DNA from: CAYRES01 sp964423425 | GTDB taxonomy: Bacteria > Actinomycetota > Thermoleophilia > RBG-16-64-13 | Reading direction: 5' to 3' | Length of the DNA stretch: 64,000 nucleotides | NCBI GenBank assembly: GCA_964423425.1 | Contig: CAYRES010000007.1 | Span: 62,001 to 126,000, forward strand | In this document: in pieces, positions 43,601-51,723 of the stretch | How positions within the stretch are numbered: position 1 is the stretch's first letter | How the letters are laid out: every line of letters starts with the position of its first letter | The notes under the pieces: model-generated | Seen by the model: the letters and a program-made list of their open reading frames with translations, nothing else | The model's database searches: none | What the model was told of the DNA's origin: nothing | Made by a program: the position numbers and the translations under genes

Positions 43601-44019
43601 GCGGGAGCCTCTACGTCACCATCAATGAGGATGACATGGGTCCCCGGGAAGTCTTCGCCAACATGGGCAAGGCGGGAGGATGCGCGTCGGCGTCCACGGA
43701 GGCCCTCGGCCGCCTCATCTCTCTCCTCTTCAGGTACGGAGCCCCGCCTGAGAAGATTGTGAAGCAACTGAAGGGCATTCGCTGCCACGTTCCCACCGGT
43801 TTGGGGCCCAATCAGATTCTTTCCTGTCCCGATGCCATAGCCAAAGCGTTGGCCGACAAGTACTTGAGTGGTTTCGAGACCATTCCTCCTCACGAACCCG
43901 ACCAGCTGGAGATGCCTATCGCCTATGCGCAGGGGGCCTGCCCCGACTGTGGGGGTGCGATAGAACACGAGGGCGGCTGTGTGGTGTGCCGGGCCTGCGG
44001 CTATTCCAAGTGCTCGTAA
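40630..44019 (+). CDS. nrdJ: Class II (B12-dependent) ribonucleotide reductase NrdJ, interrupted by an intein
   Basis: A 1,129-residue precursor; excision of the 363-residue intein leaves 766 residues, a normal class II size. It reduces ribonucleotides using adenosylcobalamin. Family features: FLPNSPTLMNAGRELQQLSA, GGTGFSFSRLRP, GGTRRGANMGILRIDHPD, NPCGEQPLLPYESCNLGSVN (after splicing), TIAPTGTISILAGCSSGVEP, and a C-terminal TSCPD domain and a zinc-ribbon tail (CPDCGG..CRACGYSKCS). The intein sits in the catalytic-centre NPC-GEQ motif. ATG overlaps the nrdR stop. A low-GC tract spans the intein's 3' junction. Confidence 0.96.
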   Translation: MIKHTRSHADALESRLSPSAVAVLDKRYLKRNDRGEPVEGPADMLARVAHNIAQAELNYGTEADREAAEEDFFTIMAELKFLPNSPTLMNAGRELQQLSACFVLPVEDSMDSIFTAIKDAALVHQSGGGTGFSFSRLRPKNDIVRSTNGVASGPVSFMRVFDTATETIKQGGTRRGANMGILRIDHPDILDFITAKEEEGILSNFNISVGLTEEFMEAVRSGDEFAVRNPRGGEEVARYDAREVFDLIVKLAWKNGEPGIVFMDRLNRDNPTPALGEIESTNPCVPLDTLVYTGKGLRRVIDLFADPEPPEVVVDGRLSDAPTRPASPVFYSGEKMVYRVVTREGFTLRATADHRVMTDRGWVAVQHLDIGDRVHVLNRRGGFGERGSLELGWVLGWLVGDDTLKRDRAVLSFWGEERGLAPLFREAVDSLVRVPALSRSYSTIVVDVPDRNEARVQSARLMEIVEEHGLSVEKLAVPEAVMCGSEDMQRGFLQALFTADGTVRPNPKTGRYVRLTSISADLLEQVQLLLLNFGIYSRIFRGRKRNKRSALLPDGRGGRKEYMTRPVHELNISSGSLLLFQRDIGFLTEHKRVALKSAIDSYTVGPRKGTYTARVLEIVPEREEPVFDIMEEITHSFVANGIVVHNCGEQPLLPYESCNLGSVNLRLMVKDGVIDWQELKRVVHIGVRFLDDVIDMNRYPLQAIERMTKGNRKIGLGVMGWADMLVQLGIAYGSDQAVDLGREVMGFIHEEAVRASEKIAADRGVFPNWEGSAWQSQGRRVRNATLTTIAPTGTISILAGCSSGVEPLFALAFVRNVMDNTELPEAHPFFAEVLKDRGLYSADLMKRVAARGSIAEFEDIPEDVKNVFVTAHDVTPEWHIRMQAAFQDHTDNAVSKTVNFPHSATVEDVEGVYLLAYELGVKGVTIYRDGSRSDQVLNIGEVRRALAPGDNGHKKATPGEVCPVCGNATLPPRGSRGGVLTGQTREKITGCGSLYVTINEDDMGPREVFANMGKAGGCASASTEALGRLISLLFRYGAPPEKIVKQLKGIRCHVPTGLGPNQILSCPDAIAKALADKYLSGFETIPPHEPDQLEMPIAYAQGACPDCGGAIEHEGGCVVCRACGYSKCS
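41479..42567 (+). other. Intein with LAGLIDADG homing endonuclease in NrdJ
   Basis: A 363-residue in-frame insertion between NP and CGEQP of the NrdJ active-site motif. It begins with Cys (CVPLDTLVYTGKGL), has the block B TADHRVMT, two DOD endonuclease motifs (LGWVLGWLVGDDTL and LQALFTADGTV), the block F region and ends GIVVHN, followed by Cys of the extein. These are the residues needed for protein splicing (Cys1, His in the penultimate position, Asn last, Cys+1). Both LAGLIDADG motifs keep their acidic residue, so the endonuclease may still be active. Confidence 0.93.
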
Positions 44020-44056
44020 TCGGCCCTGTTGTCTGGCGGGGTGAGGGGGCCTGTAA

Positions 44057-44062
44057 TATACT
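44057..44062 (+). promoter_or_regulatory. -10 box TATACT upstream of serA
   Basis: TATACT, preceded by TTGTCT (44029-44034) at an over-long spacing of 22 bases. The predicted leader of about 40 nt contains AGGAGGA before ATG 44111. Confidence 0.45.
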
Positions 44063-44110
44063 CAGCGATTATACGTCTCTTTTTGCACGGGTCTCGTACA
44101 GGAGGATCCC

Positions 44111-45709
44111 ATGGAAAAGATTGATGCCCGAGTACTTGTCTCCGAACTCCTCGACGACCACGCTATCAGTATGCTGCAGGAAGCCTGTGAGGTGGATGTC
44201 AAGTACAAGCTCCCCAGGGAGGAGCTGCTGGACATCATGCCTGACTACCACGGGCTGGTCATCCGCAGCGAGACCGTTGTCGATGAGGAGCTCCTCGACC
44301 ATGCTCCCAATCTCAAGATCGTAGGCCGCGCCGGCTCCGGACTGGACAACGTCGACATTGATGCGGCCACCCAGCGGGGAGTGATTGTCGCCAACACTCC
44401 CGAGAGCAACATCGTCTCGGCCGCAGAGCACACGATGGGTCTTCTGCTTTCCAGCGCTCGGAATATCGCCTGGGCGAGTTCATTCATCAAGTCCGGGCAG
44501 TGGGATCGCAAGCGTTTCCAAGGCAGTGAGTTGTACGGCAAGACTCTCGGCATCATCGGTCTGGGGCGGATCGGGGGTCTCGTGTCGCAACGGGCAAAAG
44601 GCTTCCAGATGAAGGTCATCGCCTACGACCCCTATATCTTGGACTCCCGATTCGAACTGCTGGGGGTGGAGAAGAAGCAGACTCTGGACGACCTGCTCGG
44701 CGAGGCAGACTTCATCACAATTCATACTCCCAAGACTGAAGAAACATTCAATATGATCAGCGACCAGCAAATCGGGCTGATGAAGGACGGCGTGCGCATG
44801 GTCAACTGCGCTCGCGGTGGACTCTACAACGAAGACGCCATGTACCGAGGTCTCGAGTCGGGCAAGATCGCCTCCTTCGGCCTCGATGTATGGATCAATG
44901 AGCCCCAAGACAGCCATCCCCTCTACGAGTTTGACAACGTGGTGGGTACTCCCCATCTTGGTGCATCCACGCACGAGGCCGCACGCAGGGTGGGGGAGGA
45001 AGTCGCGCTCGAGGTCATAGCTGGGCTGCGTGACGAGATCGTGAAGAATGCGGTGAATATCCCCAGCGTGTCGGAAGAGACGTACGGCAGGCTGAAGGTC
45101 TTCATCGACTTGGTGGAACGAATGGGATCCCTGTACTCTCAGCTGCGGCGTGAGAGCGTGAAGAAGGTGGAGATCGAGTTCGCCGGGCAGGAGATCGAGG
45201 ATCCGGACGACGCCAAGCTGCTGTCGATTGTGGCTCTCAAGGGTATTCTGGCCGGCAGCTTGGGTAAGGCGGCGGTGAACTTCGTCAACGCCGGGCTTCT
45301 CGCCAAGCAGCGCGGCATAGAGGTGAAGGAGAGCATTTCGAACGTGCCCGGTGACTACCGCGACCTCATTCGCGTGATCGTGACCGAGGAGGGCAAAGGC
45401 GAGTTCGAGGTGGCGGGGACCGTTCTTGAGAGCAAGCTTCCTCTCATCGTCAAGCTGGGGGAATACGATATCGTCTTCCAGCCGGAAGGCCGCCTCGTGT
45501 ACCTGCCCCACCGTAACGTGCCCGGTGTGATCGGGAAGGTGGGTGCGGTGATGGGCGAATACAATGTCAACATCTCGAAGATGGTCGTCGGCGATGGGCC
45601 CCATGACTCGATTACCATCCTCAACGTCGACAACAACGTACCCAAGGAAGCCATCGACCGCTGCCTCAAGTTCGACGAGATCGACGACATCAAGGTCGTG
45701 CATCTCTAA
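44111..45709 (+). CDS. serA: D-3-phosphoglycerate dehydrogenase SerA
   Basis: A 532-residue long-form PGDH: catalyses the first step of serine synthesis. NAD-binding motif GIIGLGRIGGLVSQRAKGF; catalytic Arg in MVNCARGGLYNEDA and His in TPHLGASTHEAARRVG with the Glu of WINEPQ. After the dehydrogenase come the allosteric intervening domain and a C-terminal ACT domain (LPHRNVPGVIGKVGAVMGEY; ISKMVVGDG), which usually binds serine. AGGAGGA before ATG 44111. Monocistronic by its promoter and terminator. Confidence 0.96.
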   Translation: MEKIDARVLVSELLDDHAISMLQEACEVDVKYKLPREELLDIMPDYHGLVIRSETVVDEELLDHAPNLKIVGRAGSGLDNVDIDAATQRGVIVANTPESNIVSAAEHTMGLLLSSARNIAWASSFIKSGQWDRKRFQGSELYGKTLGIIGLGRIGGLVSQRAKGFQMKVIAYDPYILDSRFELLGVEKKQTLDDLLGEADFITIHTPKTEETFNMISDQQIGLMKDGVRMVNCARGGLYNEDAMYRGLESGKIASFGLDVWINEPQDSHPLYEFDNVVGTPHLGASTHEAARRVGEEVALEVIAGLRDEIVKNAVNIPSVSEETYGRLKVFIDLVERMGSLYSQLRRESVKKVEIEFAGQEIEDPDDAKLLSIVALKGILAGSLGKAAVNFVNAGLLAKQRGIEVKESISNVPGDYRDLIRVIVTEEGKGEFEVAGTVLESKLPLIVKLGEYDIVFQPEGRLVYLPHRNVPGVIGKVGAVMGEYNVNISKMVVGDGPHDSITILNVDNNVPKEAIDRCLKFDEIDDIKVVHL

Positions 45710-45741
45710 CTGAGGGGTTCGAGTCTCTTTGAGGTGAATGG

Positions 45742-45774
45742 GGTGGGGGCCGGCCCGACGGGCCGGCCCCCACC
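45742..45774. terminator. Bidirectional terminator between serA and thrC
   Basis: 15-bp perfect stem (GGTGGGGGCCGGCCC, 45742-45756, with 45760-45774) and a 3-base loop GAC between converging genes; GCGTTT follows. Confidence 0.85.
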
Positions 45775-45826
45775 GGCGTTTATGGGGTGTGGCCGACTTG
45801 TCGGGCTGCCCTGCGCTCTCCTTGAC

Positions 45827-47380
45827 CTACGCGGCGGTTGACGCCGGCAGCCAGCTCCTGAGCGCCTTCTTCACTCCCTCGGCGCTCGCATCCACTACGG
45901 TTGAGAAGCGTTCCTCGAGCCGCCGTAGCTCATCTAGAGGGCCGGGTATGGACTGCCCCGGGGCCAGCCGGCAGACGGCATCAAGAAGCTCAAAGCCACT
46001 CATGTGGGCGGCGCCGGCGGGCAGAGGTTCTCGGTAGGGATGGCCTTTCAGCGCCTTATAGACGTCGGTGCCGAACTTGGCCCAGTGGGCGGTCGAGGCG
46101 ATGAGCACGGGACGCGTCTCTCTCAGCCGCTCGGCCACCTCCCACCCCACGGACGTGTGTGGATCGAGAAGATAGCCGTGCTCTCTCCACACCCGACTGA
46201 TAGTGGCAAGACTCTTGTCGTTGGTGACGAAGCTGCCGACGAACAGGTCCTGCATGGCCGCATGGGTTTGCGCGTCGACTTCGAAGCGGCCCCCGGTCGC
46301 GAGCTCGCTCATCCAGCCGCGAATGATGGCCTCGTTGCCGGAGAGTTCGTAGAGGCAGCGTTCGAGGTTGGAGGAGATGAGGATGTCCATTGAGGGCGAC
46401 GGCGTGGTGATGAAGGTGCGGCAAGAGATGTCGTATACACCGGTCTCGATGAAGGTGGTGAGGACGTTGTTCTCGTTTGAGGCGCAGAGCAGCCTCTGCA
46501 CCGGGACACCCAGCTTGCGGGCATACATGGCCGCCAGGATATTGCCGAAGTTGCCGGTGGGCACACATATGTCGATGGCTTCGCCTGCCTGCACCGCCCC
46601 GGCGGCGACCAAGTCACCGTACGCGCTCAAGTAGTACACGATCTGAGGTGTGAGCCGGCCCCAGTTGATGGAGTTGGCCGACGAGAGCTTGAGCCGGTGG
46701 GCGTCGTGCAGCCACTGGTTGTAGGGGGTGTCGTTGAAGACTGCTTTCACGGCCGACTGGCAATCGTCGAAGTTGCCTTGGGCTCCAAACACGGCTACGT
46801 TTCCACCACGCTGAGTGACCATCTGCTTCTTCTGCAGATCGGACACGCCGCCGGCCGGATAGAACACCGCAATGCGGGTGTGGCGGCGATCGGCGAAACC
46901 GGCCAGAGCAGCCTTGCCCGTATCGCCGGAAGTAGCCACAAGCACGAGGTAATCATCCAACAAGGCGCCCGACCGTTGGCGCTCGTCGACGGCGGCGGAG
47001 AAGATGAGGGGCATGCACTGCAGCGCCATGTCTTTGAAAGCCGAGGTGGGCCCGTGCCACAACTCGAGTACGTGCATGCCGGGCGCCACCTCCCGCACCG
47101 GAGCGATGCTGGGGTGGTCGAAATTGGAGGCGTACGCTTGGTTCATGAGGTCGCTGAGCAAAGAGTCGGAGAGATCGACACCGAGGTGGCGGTGGACGGC
47201 GGCGGAACGCGCCGCATAGGGCAGCTCGGCCAGACCGATGATATCGACAAGGGCCATGGGCGGTACAGTCTCGGGCACAAAGAGGCCCCCACCGGGAGCG
47301 ATGCCCTGGACGACCACGTCGGTGAAGCTCGGTCTTTGTTCGAAGAGGCCGCGAGTGTCCTTGTACCTGATGATATCCAT
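45827..47380 (-). CDS. thrC: Threonine synthase (long form)
   Basis: A 517-residue PLP enzyme that converts O-phosphohomoserine to threonine. The PLP lysine is Lys116 in GPTSAFKDMAL; family motifs GLFVPETVP (near the start), VATSGDTGKAALAGF, LSSANSINWGRLTPQIVYY, VPTGNFGNILAA and SPSMDILISSNLER follow. Its length and motifs match the E. coli/yeast class, not the short plant class. Minus-strand TATGAT (47414-47419) lies upstream; ATG 47380. Confidence 0.95.
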   Translation of the reverse strand: MDIIRYKDTRGLFEQRPSFTDVVVQGIAPGGGLFVPETVPPMALVDIIGLAELPYAARSAAVHRHLGVDLSDSLLSDLMNQAYASNFDHPSIAPVREVAPGMHVLELWHGPTSAFKDMALQCMPLIFSAAVDERQRSGALLDDYLVLVATSGDTGKAALAGFADRRHTRIAVFYPAGGVSDLQKKQMVTQRGGNVAVFGAQGNFDDCQSAVKAVFNDTPYNQWLHDAHRLKLSSANSINWGRLTPQIVYYLSAYGDLVAAGAVQAGEAIDICVPTGNFGNILAAMYARKLGVPVQRLLCASNENNVLTTFIETGVYDISCRTFITTPSPSMDILISSNLERCLYELSGNEAIIRGWMSELATGGRFEVDAQTHAAMQDLFVGSFVTNDKSLATISRVWREHGYLLDPHTSVGWEVAERLRETRPVLIASTAHWAKFGTDVYKALKGHPYREPLPAGAAHMSGFELLDAVCRLAPGQSIPGPLDELRRLEERFSTVVDASAEGVKKALRSWLPASTAA

Positions 47381-47413
47381 GCCGCCTGCCGTATTCAGTG
47401 AGTGGAGGCGGGA

Positions 47414-47419
47414 ATCATA
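47414..47419 (-). promoter_or_regulatory. -10 box TATGAT for thrC
   Basis: TATGAT on the minus strand gives a transcript start near 47407, about 27 nt before the ATG. Confidence 0.5.
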
Positions 47420-47502
47420 CCAGAGGGTACGAAGACCGGGAAAGGCCGGCGCACGGTCCGGCCGTGGCCGGTCCGTGCGCCAGGAAAGCCCAGCTTATGA
47501 AG

Positions 47503-47856
47503 CTAATAGGGAACCTTGTCGAGAGGTCGGCGCTCGGGCACGTTCACATGGGGCACGGTGGCGTCGAGCCACTCCTTGGACACGTAGAGCTCGCAGTAGC
47601 AGGCCCCGTATTCCGCCACGTCAGGCGCCCGGTAGTCACACGGACAGATGATGTCCTTGTCGAGAGCGCGTTCGCCGGTGGCCAGTCGGCAAGGGCAGAC
47701 ACCATACCCGTACCGCTCTCTATTGATGAGCAGCCCCTCGATGAGTTCATCCACCTTGGCGGCATCGGAACTGAAGTAGTAGCCCTTCTTCTCGTTCGCG
47801 GAGCGCAGCCGCTCACGGAACTCCTCTACCTTCTGCCTATCGATGGCCTCGCTCAT
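47503..47856 (-). CDS. Ferredoxin-thioredoxin reductase catalytic subunit
   Basis: A 117-residue FTR catalytic chain. The six cysteines that hold the 4Fe-4S cluster and redox disulfide occur in the family order: Cys54 and Cys56 in CPC, Cys71 and Cys73 in CPC, Cys86 and Cys88 in CYC. It uses reduced ferredoxin to reduce a thioredoxin-like protein. No FTR variable chain is next to it, as in many anaerobes, where the catalytic subunit works alone or with another partner. ATG 47856 overlaps the stop of the upstream glutaredoxin-like gene, so the two are translated together. Confidence 0.92.
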   Translation of the reverse strand: MSEAIDRQKVEEFRERLRSANEKKGYYFSSDAAKVDELIEGLLINRERYGYGVCPCRLATGERALDKDIICPCDYRAPDVAEYGACYCELYVSKEWLDATVPHVNVPERRPLDKVPY

Positions 47857-48107
47857 AGAGCAAGCGCCTCACGGAGTTCATCTTCCCGGAAGCCGATGAT
47901 GACCTTCTCGCCCACGACTATGGCAGGAAAAGCGCGGCGGGGATTGATTTCCTTGGTGTCCTCGAGGACCTTGTTGCGCTCGTCCTTGTCCAAGAGATCG
48001 ACGTAGACGTAATCGTACTCGACGCCGTTGTCCTCGAGGAACTGCTTGGCGCTCTTGCAGTGGCCGCACGTGCTGAGCGCATAGAGCATGACGGGTGGTT
48101 GTGCCAC
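47853..48107 (-). CDS. Glutaredoxin-like thioredoxin-fold protein (CGHC)
   Basis: An 84-residue thioredoxin-fold protein with Cys14 and Cys17 in LSTCGHCKSAKQFLED, the cis-proline region RRAFPAIVVG and the ending GFREDELREAL. CGHC is the dithiol of disulfide isomerases and some anaerobic glutaredoxin-like proteins. GTG 48107 is chosen because AGAAAGGAG lies 7 bases upstream. Operon partner of the FTR gene; the pair probably forms a ferredoxin-driven thiol system that may reduce targets such as NrdJ, which is an inference. Confidence 0.88.
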   Translation of the reverse strand: MAQPPVMLYALSTCGHCKSAKQFLEDNGVEYDYVYVDLLDKDERNKVLEDTKEINPRRAFPAIVVGEKVIIGFREDELREALAL

Positions 48108-48383
48108 GTGTGCACTCCTTTCTGGATACGTTGCTGAGTGAGACGAGAAGCCCAAAGCTCCCGTACTCTCTCCCTGCGGCTTATTCCCCTGGCGGGATGA
48201 GCCTAATCCCATCCGCCCGCGTACGGGGGAGTGCAGGCACGGCGAGGGACCCGTCCCTGCCCACGGGTGACGCGTGAACCATGCGCGTCCGCGGGTTCCG
48301 GAGGTACAATCAATCACCCGCACTGCGACATTGCCATCACGACGGTTCACCACGAGGAAGCAACCACAAGGGAGGAGCCATCG
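48108..48383 (+). other. Divergent region upstream of the PucR gene
   Basis: No gene seen. TACAAT (48305-48310) is the best -10 candidate for the PucR gene, with GGGAGGAG before its TTG start. The upstream half has no clear signal; the minus-strand ribosome binding site of the glutaredoxin-like gene is at about 48115-48123. Confidence 0.5.
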
Positions 48384-50054
48384 TTGCCGGTCACGGTTGG
48401 CAGATTACTGGAACTCGAGTCCCTCTCGGATGCCCGCATTCTTGCCGGGGGTGACGGTCTTACGCGGAGGGTCACATCGGTCACGGTCGGAGAAGTCCCC
48501 GATATCGCCGATTGGCTCTCCGGTGGGGAGGTCGTCCTCTCGACCATGTTTGCCCTCATCAATGACTTGGACCGCCAGCGAGACTTCTGCCGCCGCATCA
48601 TGTCGGCCGGTGCGGCCGCGCTGTTCGTGAAACCGAAGCGCTTTGTGGGCGGATTCCCGCACGATGTGCTTGAGATCGCCAACAAGCGTGGATTCCCCAT
48701 CGTAGAGGTGCCGCAGGAGATCCGCTGGACGCTCATCATGCAGCAGGCGATGGAGGTCATCATCAATCGCCACGCAACGCTGCTCGAACGATCACTGGAG
48801 ATTCACCGGGAGTTGCTCGATGTGGTGATCAGGGGAGGCAGCTGGCAGGAGCTTGCCGTTGCGGCCTCTTCCCTGGCCGAGATGCCGGTCTGCATTCTTG
48901 ACGTGAGTTTGGAGCCTTTGGCGCTCTCGGCGGGTTTTCCCGTCGAGCATGTCGTGATCAAGGACGTGCTGTCGACTCAGGCTGCCCGGTCAGCGTTCGT
49001 GGGGGTGAGCCGCACGTCGGCCAAGCTGGTGAGGCTTCAGCTGGCCGGTCTGCCGGCTCTGCAGGTGGTACCCGTCATCGTCAGCCGGCGTCCGCTGGGC
49101 TACGTGTGCGCCCTCTCTGAGCGCGCGGAGCTGCACGACATGGAACGGCTCGCGCTGGAACACGCGGCGACCATCGCGGCCGTCGAGATGGCACAGGACC
49201 AGGTTCGTTTTGAGACAGAGGTCCGGTTGAAGGGTGACTTCATCGACGACTTGATCGGCGATCGCTTCACGTCGCAGGAATCGCTCCTTCACCGGGCCAA
49301 CTTCCTCGGGTCAGACCTGAGCCGGGGTGCGGTGGTGATACTGTTGCAACCGGAGGTCGCAACCGACGGGGGCGGGGGTCGCCAGCGCGGACGGGACTCC
49401 AGGGAGGAGGGAGAACACCAGCAGATCGTGGAGCGGTACTTCGGCCGGTGCGCGCGCTACCTGTCGGACATCGAGCCGACTCCCCTGGTCAGCCTGAAAT
49501 CGGGCAGGATCATTGTGTTCCTCTGCGGGGAGGCCGCCGCTGATGCGTCGCTCGCCAAGAAGGTGGCAGAGCGGTTGAAGGGATTGGCGGCGGAGTTCGA
49601 CGGCGTCTCGGTGTCTATTGGTATCGGTCGTTTCGCAGCAGAACCCTCGGTCCTCGCCCGGAGCTTCGGCGAGGCACAGACGGCACTGAAGATTGGACGG
49701 GTTCTCCGGGGTGAGCGCAGCGTGATGGAGTTCGATGACGTGGGCACGTACAAGTTGCTGTTCTCGCTTTACGAGTCCAACCGAGCCGAGGTTGAGTCAC
49801 TCTACGGTGATACCATCCTACCTTTGGAACGTTATGATCGGGCCAACAACACCGAGCTTGTGCGCACCCTGAGCCTGTATGTGAACAACGACGAGAGCTT
49901 GGCGAAGACGGCGGAGATGCTGTTCGCCCATCGCCACACTGTTCGCTATCGCCTGAACAAGGTGGCCGAACTTACAGGCCTGAACGTGTTCAAGTCTGAA
50001 GACAAGGAACGGTTGGGGCTGGGCCTCAAGGCGAAGAGGCTGCTCGGCGGGTAG
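48384..50054 (+). CDS. PucR/CdaR family transcriptional regulator
   Basis: A 556-residue regulator. N-terminal PucR domain (VTVGRLLELESLSDARILAG; TRRVTSVTVGEVPDIADWLS); a middle GAF/GGDEF-like region (residues about 280-420) that is not a diguanylate cyclase, as no GGDEF motif remains; and a C-terminal PucR helix-turn-helix (LVRTLSLYVNNDESLAKTAE; HRHTVRYRLNKVAELTGLNV). TTG 48384 is chosen because GGAGGAG is 6 bases upstream. PucR proteins regulate purine or amino acid use; the target here is unknown. Confidence 0.88.
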   Translation: MPVTVGRLLELESLSDARILAGGDGLTRRVTSVTVGEVPDIADWLSGGEVVLSTMFALINDLDRQRDFCRRIMSAGAAALFVKPKRFVGGFPHDVLEIANKRGFPIVEVPQEIRWTLIMQQAMEVIINRHATLLERSLEIHRELLDVVIRGGSWQELAVAASSLAEMPVCILDVSLEPLALSAGFPVEHVVIKDVLSTQAARSAFVGVSRTSAKLVRLQLAGLPALQVVPVIVSRRPLGYVCALSERAELHDMERLALEHAATIAAVEMAQDQVRFETEVRLKGDFIDDLIGDRFTSQESLLHRANFLGSDLSRGAVVILLQPEVATDGGGGRQRGRDSREEGEHQQIVERYFGRCARYLSDIEPTPLVSLKSGRIIVFLCGEAAADASLAKKVAERLKGLAAEFDGVSVSIGIGRFAAEPSVLARSFGEAQTALKIGRVLRGERSVMEFDDVGTYKLLFSLYESNRAEVESLYGDTILPLERYDRANNTELVRTLSLYVNNDESLAKTAEMLFAHRHTVRYRLNKVAELTGLNVFKSEDKERLGLGLKAKRLLGG

Positions 50055-50103
50055 GGGATGTTTCTTCTTGGCAGCGGGGTTCTCTGCCTGCGGTGTGCGC
50101 TCG

Positions 50104-50754
50104 TCAGTGCTCCACCAAACGGGCCACAACTATCACCAAGGGGGACACGACGGCTGCCACCGCCGCCCCCCCCACGACTTGGGCCGGGGTGTGGCGTCGC
50201 AGAACAACGCGCGACCAACCGACGGCGAAGGTGAGGGGTAGCCCGACCCATCCCCACGCGCTCCATACCCACAGCAAGACGACGGTCGCGCCCGCCAACG
50301 TGGCCGAGTGGAGACTGATCTTCCACCACAGCGTCACAACGGTGAGGATTACTCCGCACACCAGGCCCACCAAGATGGTGACGGCGAGCTTGGTGGGTGC
50401 CCCTGCGAGCAGGGCGACGGTGAAGGCGACGGACGTGCAAAGGAGACCCACCACAAGCGGCCATAGGCGTTGCTCACGTATGGCAACCTGAATATCGGAG
50501 AGCCTTCCTCTGGCCACCTGGATCAACAGGTAGGCATAGGGGAGGCCGCTGGCGATCAGGGCGAGTATGAGGAACCAGGCGAGAGCTGAGACCGGCGAGG
50601 GGGCAGCGAGGAAGCTCACCCCGAGGAGCAGATAGGTGGAGGTCAGCGTGGGCTGGAAGGCAGCCGAGAGCACTCGAGCGACACCGTCGCGCAGGGTGTA
50701 TGTCTTCTCATCGGTTGGGAACGGAGCGGCGGCTTCATCGGGTGCACCTGCCAT
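50104..50754 (-). CDS. PAP2-like membrane protein
   Basis: A 216-residue protein with about six membrane helices. It resembles PAP2 phosphatases: KISLHSATLAG (the SxH part of the second motif) and AVGWSRVVLRRHTPAQVVGG (SR-x5-H of the third motif, though the usual final Asp is Gln). The first PAP2 motif is not clear. It may dephosphorylate undecaprenyl-PP or other lipid phosphates. AAGGAG lies upstream of the ATG at 50754. It converges on the PucR gene, ending 49 bp from it. Confidence 0.75.
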   Translation of the reverse strand: MAGAPDEAAAPFPTDEKTYTLRDGVARVLSAAFQPTLTSTYLLLGVSFLAAPSPVSALAWFLILALIASGLPYAYLLIQVARGRLSDIQVAIREQRLWPLVVGLLCTSVAFTVALLAGAPTKLAVTILVGLVCGVILTVVTLWWKISLHSATLAGATVVLLWVWSAWGWVGLPLTFAVGWSRVVLRRHTPAQVVGGAAVAAVVSPLVIVVARLVEH

Positions 50755-50820
50755 GGGGTGCTCCTTCCGGGCGGGTCGAGACGGCTTGGATTAGCGGTAG
50801 TCAGTATATTGCCTGGTGGT

Positions 50821-51711
50821 ATGCTTTCAAAAGGTGTGAACGAGCGTGGCGCAAAAGCAGTGCGGGTGGCTTGGGCTGCGGGGGCGGCGGCCGGGGCGGC
50901 CGCCGCCTACATGCTCTACGAGTCCCAGTGGCTCGTGTACCGGCGGAGTGCCCTCGCTCTTCCTGATCTGCCACCGTGGCTCGAGGGCTTCTCCATCCTA
51001 CACATATCGGATGTCCACGCAGGCCAGGTGGGCTTCAATCTCCGCGCTCTGCGGAAGACCGTGCGTTGGGCGCGGGAACAGAAGATTGACCTGGTGGTGC
51101 TCACCGGGGATATCCTGGGTGGAGCCCGGGGCCACGATTCATGCGTAGAGCTTCTGGCCGGGTTGCACGCCACCCACGGCATCGTGGCCGTCCCCGGCAA
51201 CCACGAGTACGGTCTCAGCAAGAACCCCTTCGTGCATCGGGCTTGTGCCCAGGAGTGGACCGGTGCAGGAGTCAAGCTTCTCAAGGATTCCCGCCTCGAT
51301 GTGCATTTGCCCGGAGGCGAGGGCCACCACGGAGGTGTACTCAAGGTGTGGGGAGCCGACTACATCACCCGGGGTTTTCCCCTCACGCAGGCTCTCGCGA
51401 GGCAGGCGAGGGAGCCTGGTTCCTACTCAATCCTTCTCACCCACCGTCCGCCCCTTCCCGAGGACGAGCTGGCCGGGCACTTCTCTTTGGCCTTCTCCGG
51501 CCACACTCACGGTGGGCAGATGCGGCTGCCCAGCCCTCGCGGATTGGTGGCGTTGCACAGAGAGGCCCTCCCCTACGTGGAGGGTACGCACCGTGTGGGC
51601 AGGGGGATCGTGGCGATATCACGGGGCATAGGCACGAGCTTCCTTCCCTTCCGACTCTTCACGCGACCGCGCGTGGACTTGTATACACTTACAAGGGGTA
51701 CTGTGGTGTAG
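50821..51711 (+). CDS. Calcineurin-like metallophosphoesterase, membrane-anchored
   Basis: A 296-residue phosphoesterase. N-terminal hydrophobic helix (VRVAWAAGAAAGAAAAYML), then the dinuclear metal site: DVHAGQ, GDILGG, GNHEYG, H in LLTHRPPL and GHTHGGQM. Resembles YkuE/YaeI-like enzymes, some of which act on lipid pyrophosphates such as UDP-diacylglucosamine. ATG 50821 follows TATATT (50805-50810) by 10 bases, so the leader is almost absent; an in-frame upstream start lies before that box. Confidence 0.88.
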   Translation: MLSKGVNERGAKAVRVAWAAGAAAGAAAAYMLYESQWLVYRRSALALPDLPPWLEGFSILHISDVHAGQVGFNLRALRKTVRWAREQKIDLVVLTGDILGGARGHDSCVELLAGLHATHGIVAVPGNHEYGLSKNPFVHRACAQEWTGAGVKLLKDSRLDVHLPGGEGHHGGVLKVWGADYITRGFPLTQALARQAREPGSYSILLTHRPPLPEDELAGHFSLAFSGHTHGGQMRLPSPRGLVALHREALPYVEGTHRVGRGIVAISRGIGTSFLPFRLFTRPRVDLYTLTRGTVV

Positions 51712-51723
51712 AGGAGGCCGGAT

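Noticed and set aside
48384..50054. Diguanylate cyclase as a source of c-di-GMP for the riboswitch
   Set aside because: The central region of the PucR-type regulator is only GGDEF-like; no GG(D/E)EF active-site motif is seen.
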